Both the position numbers and the translations under genes were made by a program. A DNA stretch of 64,000 nucleotides from Pseudomonas tumuqii (GTDB lineage Bacteria > Pseudomonadota > Gammaproteobacteria > Pseudomonadales > Pseudomonadaceae). Under the pieces are notes generated by a model. That model saw only the letters and a program-made list of their open reading frames with translations. It was not told the DNA's origin and made no database searches. This document shows positions 25,742-34,273 of the stretch, in pieces (the stretch's first letter is position 1; each line of letters starts with the position of its first letter). The stretch lies in the NCBI RefSeq assembly GCF_013184545.1, contig NZ_JAAOJA010000009.1, positions 62,001 to 126,000 on the forward strand. The letters run 5' to 3'.

Positions 25742-26702
25742 CGTCACTCCCGAAATGTTGATAGCCCCGCGCCTGTGGCGTGATGCCTTGACCACGTTGA
25801 TCCAGCAGTTGTACGCCCGAGCCGGCTTCGACGCGACCAATCACATGCACCGGCCAGCCCTGCGCCTGCAAGCCGGCGAGATGCTCGGCCGGCAGGGTAA
25901 AGGCCAGCAGGTAATCGTCACCACCGCTCAGCGCGCAGTCGCGCGCGCCAGCGGCACCGAGCAAGGTCAGCAGCGCCTGCGACAGCGGCAGGCGCGCCTG
26001 CTCGATCAGCAGCGCCACGCCCGAGGCGGCGGCGATATGCCCGCAGTCGGCCAGCAGGCCATCGGAAATATCCAGCGCCGCCGTGGCCTTGCCGCGCAGC
26101 GCCACGCCCAAGCCAAGCTGCGGTCGCGGCGACCAGTAGCGCGCCAGCAGGGGCTCGGCAATCTCGGCCGGTGCCTGGCGCTGACCGAGCACCAGCGGCA
26201 AGGCGCCGGCGCCATCGCCCAGCTCGCCGCCCACGCAGAGCAAATCGCCGGCCCGGGCGCCGGCCCGAGTCAACGCCAGGCCACGGGGCACCCGGCCGAA
26301 CACGGTCAGGGTCAGGCTCAACGGTCCGCGCGAGGTATCGCCGCCGATCAGGCGCACGGCGCAGTCCCGCGCCATGCGATCGAGGCCGCGGGCGAAGGCT
26401 TGCAGCCAGTCCGGTTCGGCGCGGGGCAGGGTCAGGGCCAGGGTGAAGCCGATGGGGGTCGCGCCCATGGCGGCCAGGTCACTGACCGACACGCCCAGCG
26501 CGCGCTGGGCCAGCAGAAACGGATCGGCCGCCTCGGGAAAATGCACCCCGGCAACCAGGGTGTCGGTGGAAACCGCCAGCTGTTCGCCAGCCGGCAGCTC
26601 CAGCAGCGCACAGTCGTCGCCGATGCCCAGCGCCACGCCCGCGCCGGCCTGCGCGCAGGCCGCCGCGGCGAAGTAACGACGAATCAGCTCGAACTCACCC
26701 AC
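25734..26702 (-). CDS. thiL: Thiamine-monophosphate kinase
   Basis: Phosphorylates thiamine monophosphate to thiamine diphosphate, the last step of cofactor synthesis (thiamine diphosphate is used by Dxs, encoded nearby). The 322-residue protein has the AIRS/PurM-type fold signatures 'GIGDDCALLELPAGEQLAVS', 'DTLVAGVHFPEAADP', 'LGVSVSDLAAMGATP' and 'LSGGDDYLLAFTLP'. The GTG at 26702 (then GEFELIRRYF) is the standard start; the open frame upstream is not conserved sequence. It overlaps pgpA and follows nusB after a 101 bp gap. Confidence 0.95.
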   Translation of the reverse strand: MGEFELIRRYFAAAACAQAGAGVALGIGDDCALLELPAGEQLAVSTDTLVAGVHFPEAADPFLLAQRALGVSVSDLAAMGATPIGFTLALTLPRAEPDWLQAFARGLDRMARDCAVRLIGGDTSRGPLSLTLTVFGRVPRGLALTRAGARAGDLLCVGGELGDGAGALPLVLGQRQAPAEIAEPLLARYWSPRPQLGLGVALRGKATAALDISDGLLADCGHIAAASGVALLIEQARLPLSQALLTLLGAAGARDCALSGGDDYLLAFTLPAEHLAGLQAQGWPVHVIGRVEAGSGVQLLDQRGQGITPQARGYQHFGSDGD

Positions 26703-26803
26703 AGGCGGCAACGCCTGCCCGGAGCGCCGTGTCACGCGCCGCGATCTGGCTGATCGCGACCTGGCCGGGCGCACGCAACCCGCAGCAGCTGTTCAAGAGG
26801 CTG

Positions 26804-27289
26804 TCAGCGCCGGTTGGCGCGGACTTCGTCCGCCCGCAGGCGCGGTGCCAGTTTGTCCAGCACACCGTTGACGAACTTGTGCCCGTCGGTGGCGCCGAAC
26901 ACCTTGGCCAACTCGATGCCTTCGTTGATCACCACGCGATAGGGCACATCGAGGCGGTTCTTCAGCTCGTAGGTGGACAGCCGCAGAATCGACAGTTCGA
27001 CCGGATCGATCTCGGCGATCGGGCGATCCAGCAGGGGCTCGAAGGCACCGTCGATCTCGCTCTTCTGCCGCGGCACGCCGTGCAGGATCTCGTGGAAGTA
27101 GGCACCGTCGACCGTGCTGAAATCGTTATCGACGCGAAACTGCGCCTCGATCTCGTTCAGTTGCTGACCGGCCATGTGCCAGGAGTACAGCGCCTGCATG
27201 GCCAGGGTGCGTGCCTGACGCCGCGCCAGGGTCTTGCCGCTGGGGGCCTTGGGACCTTTCGGCGCTTGCGGCTTGTCGTTCTGGCTCAC
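26804..27289 (-). CDS. nusB: Transcription antitermination factor NusB
   Basis: NusB pairs with S10 on boxA RNA during rRNA antitermination. The 161 residues include 'LARRQARTLAMQALYSWHMA' near the N-terminus, 'ILRLSTYELKNRLDVPYRVV' and 'NEGIELAKVFGATDGHKFVN' at the C-terminal half, all canonical. It begins with GTG at 27289, overlapping the ribH stop as GTGA, so it is coupled to ribH. The basic, proline-rich N-terminal extension of about 18 residues is usual for pseudomonads. Confidence 0.96.
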   Translation of the reverse strand: MSQNDKPQAPKGPKAPSGKTLARRQARTLAMQALYSWHMAGQQLNEIEAQFRVDNDFSTVDGAYFHEILHGVPRQKSEIDGAFEPLLDRPIAEIDPVELSILRLSTYELKNRLDVPYRVVINEGIELAKVFGATDGHKFVNGVLDKLAPRLRADEVRANRR

Positions 27290-27762
27290 TTGGCCTCCAA
27301 CTGCGCCAGCAGGCTGACCATTTCCAGGGCGGACAGTGCAGCTTCCGCGCCCTTGTTGCCGGCCTTGGTGCCGGAGCGCTCGATGGCTTGCTCGATGGAG
27401 TCGACGGTCAGTACGCCGAAGGCCACCGGTACGCCGAATTCCATGGACACCTGGGCCAGGCCCTTGGTGCATTCGCCAGCGACGTATTCGAAATGCGGGG
27501 TGCCGCCACGGATCACCGCACCCAGGGCGATGATCGCGTCGAACTCGCTACGCTGGGCGATTTTCTGCGCCACCAGGGGGATTTCGAAGGCGCCCGGCGC
27601 ACGGATGATGGTGATGTCGCTTTCGCTCACACCGTGGCGCACCAGGGTGTCAACGGCGCCGCTTACCAGGCTTTCGACAACGAAGCTGTTGAAGCGGCCG
27701 ACCACCAGGGCGAAGCGGCCCTTGGGGGCGATGAAAGTACCTTCGATGGTCTTCAGGGTCAT
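27286..27762 (-). CDS. ribH: 6,7-Dimethyl-8-ribityllumazine synthase
   Basis: Joins the pyrimidine from RibD with dihydroxybutanone phosphate from RibB to form lumazine, the penultimate riboflavin intermediate. The 158-residue protein carries 'ALVVGRFNSFVVESLVSGAV', 'IRAPGAFEIPLVAQKIA' and 'ALGAVIRGGTPHFEYVAGEC', the lumazine synthase core. The start MTLKTIEGTF is chosen as the conserved N-terminus. It is separated from ribBA by about 185 bp that contain a large inverted repeat. Confidence 0.97.
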   Translation of the reverse strand: MTLKTIEGTFIAPKGRFALVVGRFNSFVVESLVSGAVDTLVRHGVSESDITIIRAPGAFEIPLVAQKIAQRSEFDAIIALGAVIRGGTPHFEYVAGECTKGLAQVSMEFGVPVAFGVLTVDSIEQAIERSGTKAGNKGAEAALSALEMVSLLAQLEAK

Positions 27763-27834
27763 AAAACAATTCTCATATAGCGTTAAAGAGCCAGGGGGCA
27801 AGAAATCTATAGTCCAACGGAACAGCGCGTGGCG

Positions 27835-27932
27835 AGCGCAGGACAGACAAGGCGGAAACAGGCGAGGCTGCAGAGTTTACCGGGGTAAGTGAGCAAGCCG
27901 AGCCTGTTTGCAACGCAGTATGTCCAAGCGCA
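27835..27932. repeat. Large imperfect inverted repeat between ribBA and ribH
   Basis: Outer arms GCGCAGGACA and TGTCCAAGCGC enclose AAACAGGCGAGGCTGC and its near-inverse GCAAGCCGAGCCTGTTT, with the loop around TTTACCGGGGTAA. The whole 98 bp can fold as one hairpin. It resembles intergenic repeats I recall from other pseudomonads. It lies within the rib operon, so it will be in the transcript. Confidence 0.7.
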
Positions 27933-27947
27933 GTCGCGCGGCGGTCG

Positions 27948-29042
27948 TTATTCAGCGGGCAGGTATTCTACAACTTCCAGGTCGAAACCGGATATCGCAT
28001 TGAACTTCATCGGCGAGCTCATCAGGCGCATCTTGCGCACGCCCAGGTCGCGGAGGATCTGCGAGCCGGCGCCGACGGTGCTGTAGGTGGTCGGATTGGC
28101 CACTTTCGCCTCGCCGCCCAACTGGCGCTCCAGGTGTGCCAGCAAGTCCGGGCCGGTCAGCGGGTTGCCCAGCAGCAGCACCACGCCGCTGCCATCCTTG
28201 GCGACTTGCGCCATGGCCGCACGCAGGCTCCAGCGGCCGGGCTGCTTGACCATGAACAGGTCGCGCAGCGGGTCCATGTTGTGCACCCGCACCAGGGTTG
28301 GCTGATCGGCGCAGATGGTGCCCAGGGTCAGCGCCATGTGCACGTCGTTCTCCACCGAATCGCGGTAGGTCACCAGGTTGAACTGGCCCAGCTCGCTGTC
28401 CAGGATCTGCTCGCTGACGCGCTCGACCGTGCGCTCGTGGATCAGCCGGTAGTGGATCAGGTCGGCGATGGTGCCGATCTTGATGTCGTGGGCCTTGGCG
28501 AACTCTTCCAGCTCGGGACGCCGGGCCATGGTGCCGTCGTCGTTCATGATTTCGCAGATCACGCCGCTCGGCTCGAAGCCGCCCATGCGTGCCAGGTCGC
28601 AGGCCGCTTCGGTGTGACCGGCGCGGGCCAGCACGCCGCCGGGCTGGGCCATCAGCGGGAAGATGTGGCCGGGGCTGACGATGTCGTCGGCTACCGCGTG
28701 CTTGGCTGCCGCAGCCTGCACGGTGCGCGCGCGATCGGCCGCGGAGATGCCGGTGGTGACCCCGACGGCGGCCTCGATCGAGACGGTGAACTTGGTGCCG
28801 AAACCGGAGCCGTTGCGCGGCGCCATCAGCGGCAGCTTGAGCGTTTCGCAGCGTTCGCGGGTCATCGGCATGCAGATCAGGCCGCGGGCGAAGCGCGCCA
28901 TGAAGTTGATGTGCTCGGCGCTGACGCACTCGGAGGCGATGATCAGGTCGCCTTCGTTCTCGCGATCCTCGTCGTCCATGAGGATGACCATCTTGCCGGC
29001 GCGGATGTCTTCGATCAGTTCTTCGATGCTGTTGAGAGCCAT
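27948..29042 (-). CDS. ribBA: 3,4-Dihydroxy-2-butanone-4-phosphate synthase with degenerate GTP cyclohydrolase II-like domain
   Basis: The N-terminal half (about 1-200) makes dihydroxybutanone phosphate from ribulose 5-phosphate; its acidic metal site is 'LMDDEDRENEGDLIIASECV', and 'FMARFARGLICMPMTRERC' and 'PGHIFPLMAQPGGVLARAGH' follow. The C-terminal half aligns with GTP cyclohydrolase II ('VRVHNMDPLRDLFM' where a true enzyme has the zinc cysteines), but all three zinc cysteines and the GQGRGIG-type loop are gone, so it should not be active. A separate intact ribA is present at 23046. The 364-residue length matches the hybrid form common in Pseudomonas. Confidence 0.95.
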   Translation of the reverse strand: MALNSIEELIEDIRAGKMVILMDDEDRENEGDLIIASECVSAEHINFMARFARGLICMPMTRERCETLKLPLMAPRNGSGFGTKFTVSIEAAVGVTTGISAADRARTVQAAAAKHAVADDIVSPGHIFPLMAQPGGVLARAGHTEAACDLARMGGFEPSGVICEIMNDDGTMARRPELEEFAKAHDIKIGTIADLIHYRLIHERTVERVSEQILDSELGQFNLVTYRDSVENDVHMALTLGTICADQPTLVRVHNMDPLRDLFMVKQPGRWSLRAAMAQVAKDGSGVVLLLGNPLTGPDLLAHLERQLGGEAKVANPTTYSTVGAGSQILRDLGVRKMRLMSSPMKFNAISGFDLEVVEYLPAE

Positions 29043-29054
29043 GCTGGCGATTCC

Positions 29055-29717
29055 TTAATTCTTCAGGTAGCCGTGTTCGGCCAGAAAACTTTTCGTCAGG
29101 CCCGGGGCATTTGGCTCGGCGGCCTTGTCGCCGAGGAGCAAACGTTCCAGGTAACGCGCCAGCAGATCCACTTCCAGGTTGACCTGCTTGCCGGGTCGGT
29201 AGTCGACCATGATGGTCTCCGCCAGGGTGTGCGGCACTATGGTCAGCTCGAATTCGGCGCCATTCACCGCGTTGACGGTCAGGCTGGTGCCGTCGACGGT
29301 GATCGAGCCCTTGTGCGCGATGTACTTGGCCAGTTCGCGCGGCGCACGAATGGTGAATTGCACGGCGCGGGCGTTATCGGCGCGGGCGATGACTTCACCG
29401 ACACCGTCGACATGGCCGCTGACCAGATGGCCGCCGAGGCGACTGGATGGCGTCAGGGCCTTTTCCAGGTTGACCCGGCTGCCGGCCTTGAGGTCGATAA
29501 AGGCGGTGCGCGCCAGGGTTTCGCGGCTGACATCGGCCCAGAAGCCGTCGCCGGGCAGCTCCACCGCGGTCAGGCAGACGCCGTTGACCGCGATGCTGTC
29601 GCCCAGCTTGACGTCGCCCAGGTCGAGCTTGCCGGTGGCCACATAGACCCGCACGTCACCGCCCTTGGGCGTCAGCGCACGGATGCTGCCAATGGATTCG
29701 ATTATGCCGGTGAACAT
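29055..29717 (-). CDS. ribE: Riboflavin synthase alpha subunit
   Basis: Dismutates two lumazines into riboflavin and the recycled pyrimidine. The 220 residues form the two tandem lumazine-binding repeats: the first opens MFTGIIESIG and has 'SIAVNGVCLTAVEL', the second has 'HLVSGHVDGVGEV' and 'ITVDGTSLTVNAVNGAEFEL'. ATG 29717 is chosen because GGAGGA precedes it by four bases and MFTGII is the invariant start. It is first in the FMN-riboswitch operon ribE-ribBA-ribH-nusB-thiL-pgpA. A short leader reading frame overlaps its start. Confidence 0.97.
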   Translation of the reverse strand: MFTGIIESIGSIRALTPKGGDVRVYVATGKLDLGDVKLGDSIAVNGVCLTAVELPGDGFWADVSRETLARTAFIDLKAGSRVNLEKALTPSSRLGGHLVSGHVDGVGEVIARADNARAVQFTIRAPRELAKYIAHKGSITVDGTSLTVNAVNGAEFELTIVPHTLAETIMVDYRPGKQVNLEVDLLARYLERLLLGDKAAEPNAPGLTKSFLAEHGYLKN

Positions 29718-29758
29718 GGGTCCTCCGGTACTCGGCTGAAGATGATGTTGAACAGCAT
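29702..29758 (-). other. Possible 18-codon leader ORF overlapping the ribE start
   Basis: ATG at 29758 opens a frame encoding MLFNIIFSRVPEDPCSPA and ends in TAA inside ribE. An AGGAG lies seven bases before it, partly within the 3' arm of a perfect hairpin (CCTGTTTT / AAAACAGG, 29768-29787). It may be translated, coupling leader translation to ribE, or be chance. Confidence 0.35.
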
Positions 29759-29767
29759 GAATGAACT

Positions 29768-29787
29768 CCTGTTTTGAGCAAAACAGG
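29768..29787 (-). promoter_or_regulatory. Hairpin between FMN riboswitch and ribE, possible SD sequestrator
   Basis: On the minus strand CCTGTTTT, loop GCTC, AAAACAGG is a perfect eight-base stem; the next bases AG complete an AGGAG Shine-Dalgarno. There is no T tract, so control of translation is more likely than termination. Confidence 0.5.
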
Positions 29788-29837
29788 GCAATGCCGATCG
29801 ATAGGGATTTCACGGGTGCGCACAGGGCGCCCGAGGA

Positions 29838-30003
29838 GGGAATCCCGCTCTCTCTTTATCCGGACTATACCGTCGGCCCCGGAATCGCACCGGGTCTGCT
29901 GTCCTTGCCGGGTTGCTTACGCAACCCGGGCAAGCGCTCGCGGGCTAGGCACTTGAGCGCCATTACCGCCGGTGGGGAATCACACCCCGCCCTGAGAACG
30001 TTG
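29838..30003 (-). promoter_or_regulatory. FMN riboswitch (RFN element) upstream of ribE
   Basis: Read on the minus strand from about 30003: GTTCTCAGGGCGGGGTG, then ATTCCCCACCGGCGGTAAT, a variable stem (GCCCGGGTTGCGTAAG region), CAGACCCGGTGCGATTCC, GGGGCCGACGGTATAGTCC and GGATAAAGAGAGAGC. All conserved RFN blocks are present in order. The element lies 120 bp before ribE and should switch the ribE operon down when FMN is abundant. The 458 bp gap between the MBL gene and ribE is otherwise accounted for by this leader and a promoter region that I cannot define. Confidence 0.96.
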
Positions 30004-30175
30004 CGGCCATCAATGGTGGCCGAGACGCGTTTTACCATAATTGCCGCGCGCCTGCATCGCCACACGACGGTCTGTGCTGGCCGATGGCCGATTTGGCACG
30101 GCTGCTGTCGCGGGGAGCACCGTTAGCTTGCTGCGCTGAGCCCCACCCAGGGGTGTGCCGGCAGCCCGAGGCTGG

Positions 30176-31042
30176 CTATTGATCCAGCGCCTGCACCGCG
30201 CTGCGGGTGTGGGTCAGGCCATAACGGCCCTTGTCGTCACGCACCAGCTGGCCCATGGCGATTTGCGGGTCATGGGTGAAGACCAGGCGCCCACCGCGGG
30301 CCAGCAGGTCGGCGAGTAATGCCTGCTTCTCCTCGATCAGGCCTTCGGGGAAGCGGTCGTAGCCCATGGTGATCGGCAGGTGCACCCAGGGCGCGCCGGG
30401 AATCAGGTCGCTGGGGAACAGCACCGGGCCGCCGGGCATGGCCACTTCCGGCAGCAACAGCCCCGGGGTATGGCCGTCGCTCCAGTGCAGGCGCCAGTCC
30501 GGGCCGAGCAGTTGGCACTGTGCGGTTTCCTCCAGCAGGCTCAGGCGACCGCTGCTTTCCAGCAGGCTCAGCAGTTCTGGGATATACGAGGCACGGTCGC
30601 GGGCGTGGGGCTGGCAGGCGCGTTGCCACTGGCGCTGGCCGGTGACATAGCGTGCATTGGGGAACAGCAAGCGCGGCGGTTGATCCTTGGCCCAGGCGGC
30701 GAGCAGGCCGCCGGCGTGGTCGAAGTGCAGGTGGCTGAGCACCACGATGTCGATGTCGGCATCGCTCAGGCCCCGTTCGGCCAGGCTGTCGAGCAGCACA
30801 TGACGGTCTTCCTGGACGCCGAAGCGGTCTTTCAGTTCGGGGCTGAAGAAGGCGCCGATGCCGGTCTCCACCAGGATATTGCGCTCCTCTTCCTGCACCA
30901 GCAGGGCGCGGCAGCCGAGGTCGATGCGGTTCTGTGCATCGGGCGTCATCCAGCGCTGCCAGAGCGCCTTGGGCGCGTTGCCGAACATGGCGCCGCCGTC
31001 GAGTTTCTGGCTGTTGCCGGTGAGGGTGGTCAGGCTGCGCAT
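30176..31042 (-). CDS. MBL-fold metallohydrolase (lactonase-like)
   Basis: A 288-residue metallo-beta-lactamase-fold hydrolase. The metal motif is SHLHFDHAGG (HxHxDH), followed by 'GHTPGLLLPEVAMPGGPVLF' with 'PSDLIPGAPWVHLP' (second-metal histidine and aspartate region) and 'LVFTHDPQIAMGQ' near the end. This is the subgroup that contains quorum-quenching lactonases, but also many hydrolases of unknown substrate. It lies downstream of the thiolase gene in the fatty-acid cluster, separated by 75 bp that hold a repeat copy. Confidence 0.88.
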   Translation of the reverse strand: MRSLTTLTGNSQKLDGGAMFGNAPKALWQRWMTPDAQNRIDLGCRALLVQEEERNILVETGIGAFFSPELKDRFGVQEDRHVLLDSLAERGLSDADIDIVVLSHLHFDHAGGLLAAWAKDQPPRLLFPNARYVTGQRQWQRACQPHARDRASYIPELLSLLESSGRLSLLEETAQCQLLGPDWRLHWSDGHTPGLLLPEVAMPGGPVLFPSDLIPGAPWVHLPITMGYDRFPEGLIEEKQALLADLLARGGRLVFTHDPQIAMGQLVRDDKGRYGLTHTRSAVQALDQ

Positions 31043-31069
31043 AGACTTCTCGTTTTGTGTCTGCTCTCG

Positions 31070-31107
31070 GTGCGCATGGCCTAGGCGGCCCCGCGCACCC
31101 TGCGGTC
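31070..31107. repeat. Short direct repeat, copy 1 (3' side of thiolase)
   Basis: GTGCGCATGGCCTAGGCGGC followed by CCCGCGCACCCTGCGGTC closely matches the copy at 32339, in the same orientation, so the pair brackets the thiolase gene. A related CGTACCCTATGGTGCGCGGCG-type sequence occurs at 19448. Confidence 0.65.
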
Positions 31108-31117
31108 GGGGCGTGGT

Positions 31118-32299
31118 TCAGTCGCGCTCGATGGCCAGGGCCACGCCCTGACCGCCGCCGATGCACAGGGTGGCCAGGCCCTTGTGCGCGTCGCGGCGAA
31201 CCATCTCGTGAATCAGGCTGACGAGGATACGACAACCGGAGGCGCCCAGGGGATGGCCGAGGGCGATGGCGCCGCCGTTGACGTTGACCTTGGCGCTGTC
31301 CCAGGCGAGTTCGCGGCCGACGGCGATGGCCTGGGCGGCGAAGGCTTCGTTGGCTTCGATCAGGTCGAGCTGATCGAGGCTCCAACCGGCTTTTGCCAGG
31401 GCCTTGCGTGTGGCGAACACCGGGCCGATGCCCATGATCGACGGGTCGACTCCAGCGCTGGCGTGGGCCTTGATCCGCGCCAATACCGGCAGGCCGAGGG
31501 CGGCGGCTTGCTCGGCGCTCATCAGCAGCACGGCGGCCGCGCCATCGTTGAGGGTCGAGGAGTTGCCGGCGGTGACGCTGCCGTCAGCCTTGAAGGCCGG
31601 CCGCAGTTTGCCCAGCGAGTCGAGGCTGCTGTCGGCGCGGGGTTGTTCATCTTCCTGGAACAGCAGGCTGTCGGCATAGCGCTGGGGAATTTCGATCGGG
31701 GTGATTTCCGCGGCGAAGCGTCCGGCTTCGATCGCGGCACAGGCGCGCTGCTGCGAGCGGGCGGCGAAGGCATCCTGTTCTTCGCGGCTGATGCCGTAGC
31801 GCGCGACCAGATTTTCCGCGGTGATGCCCATGTGGTAGTCGTTGGACGCATCCCACAGGCCGTCGTGGATCATGCTGTCGAGCAACCGCCCGTGACCCAT
31901 GCGCAGGCCATTGCGCGCCTGCGCCATGACGTAGGGCGACAGGCTCATGTTCTCCTGGCCGCCGGCGATGATCGCCTCGGCATCGCCGCAGCGGATCGCC
32001 TGGGCGGCGAGGATCACGGCCTTGAGGCCGGAGCCGCAGACCTTGTTCAGGGTCATGGCTGGCACCGTGTACGCCAGGCCGGCCTTGAGCACCGCCTGGC
32101 GCGCCGGATTCTGCCCGGCGCCGGCGGTTAGTACCTGGCCGAGGATCACCTCGTCGAGTTGCTCGGCGGGCAGGCCGCTGTCGGCAAGCAGGCGGCGGAT
32201 CACCGCGGCGCCCAGTTCTGGCGCCGGGATGCGGCTCAGCGAACCCTGGAAGCAGCCAACGGCGGTGCGGGTGGCGGCGACTATGACGACTTCACGCAT
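31118..32299 (-). CDS. Acetyl-CoA C-acyltransferase (thiolase II type)
   Basis: Thiolases cleave beta-ketoacyl-CoA or condense two acetyl-CoA. The 393-residue protein has the nucleophile NKVCGSGLKA (C88), 'NEAFAAQAIAVGREL', 'NVNGGAIALGHPLGASGCRI' and 'CIGGGQGVALAIERD' with the second cysteine. The gene lies in a fatty-acid-type cluster with acyl-CoA dehydrogenase and ligase genes on the same strand, which suggests a beta-oxidation role. A terminator and a direct repeat separate it from the dehydrogenase upstream, so it probably has its own promoter. Confidence 0.95.
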   Translation of the reverse strand: MREVVIVAATRTAVGCFQGSLSRIPAPELGAAVIRRLLADSGLPAEQLDEVILGQVLTAGAGQNPARQAVLKAGLAYTVPAMTLNKVCGSGLKAVILAAQAIRCGDAEAIIAGGQENMSLSPYVMAQARNGLRMGHGRLLDSMIHDGLWDASNDYHMGITAENLVARYGISREEQDAFAARSQQRACAAIEAGRFAAEITPIEIPQRYADSLLFQEDEQPRADSSLDSLGKLRPAFKADGSVTAGNSSTLNDGAAAVLLMSAEQAAALGLPVLARIKAHASAGVDPSIMGIGPVFATRKALAKAGWSLDQLDLIEANEAFAAQAIAVGRELAWDSAKVNVNGGAIALGHPLGASGCRILVSLIHEMVRRDAHKGLATLCIGGGQGVALAIERD

Positions 32300-32338
32300 A
32301 AGATTTCCTCGCAGGCGCGTGCCTGGCGGTATTGTCTG

Positions 32339-32376
32339 GTGCGCGCGGCCTAGGCGGCCCCACGTACCCTACGGCT
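32339..32376. repeat. Short direct repeat, copy 2 (5' side of thiolase)
   Basis: GTGCGCGCGGCCTAGGCGGC followed by CCCACGTACCCTACGGCT differs from copy 1 at a handful of positions. It lies between the thiolase start and the terminator of the dehydrogenase gene. Confidence 0.65.
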
Positions 32377-32381
32377 CGAAT

Positions 32382-32412
32382 AAAAAAGCGCGACGCCTTG
32401 GGGACGCCGCGC
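32382..32412 (-). terminator. Intrinsic terminator of the acyl-CoA dehydrogenase unit
   Basis: On the minus strand GCGCGGCGTC pairs with GGCGTCGCGC (two G-U pairs, loop CCCAA) and runs into six T residues. It starts 27 bp after the dehydrogenase stop. Confidence 0.88.
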
Positions 32413-32438
32413 AAACGCTCAACTATTGCTGCTGCCGC

Positions 32439-34211
<1,773 letters not shown>

Positions 34212-34273
34212 GGGGCACCTCAAAGCAGAGTGCCGCAGGCGAACCTGCGGCGGGTGAATAGGGTTATAGCGTG

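Noticed and set aside
28134..29777. Plus-strand ORF of 547 codons opposite ribBA and ribE
   Set aside because: Antisense to two motif-complete riboflavin genes; composition is antisense-like.
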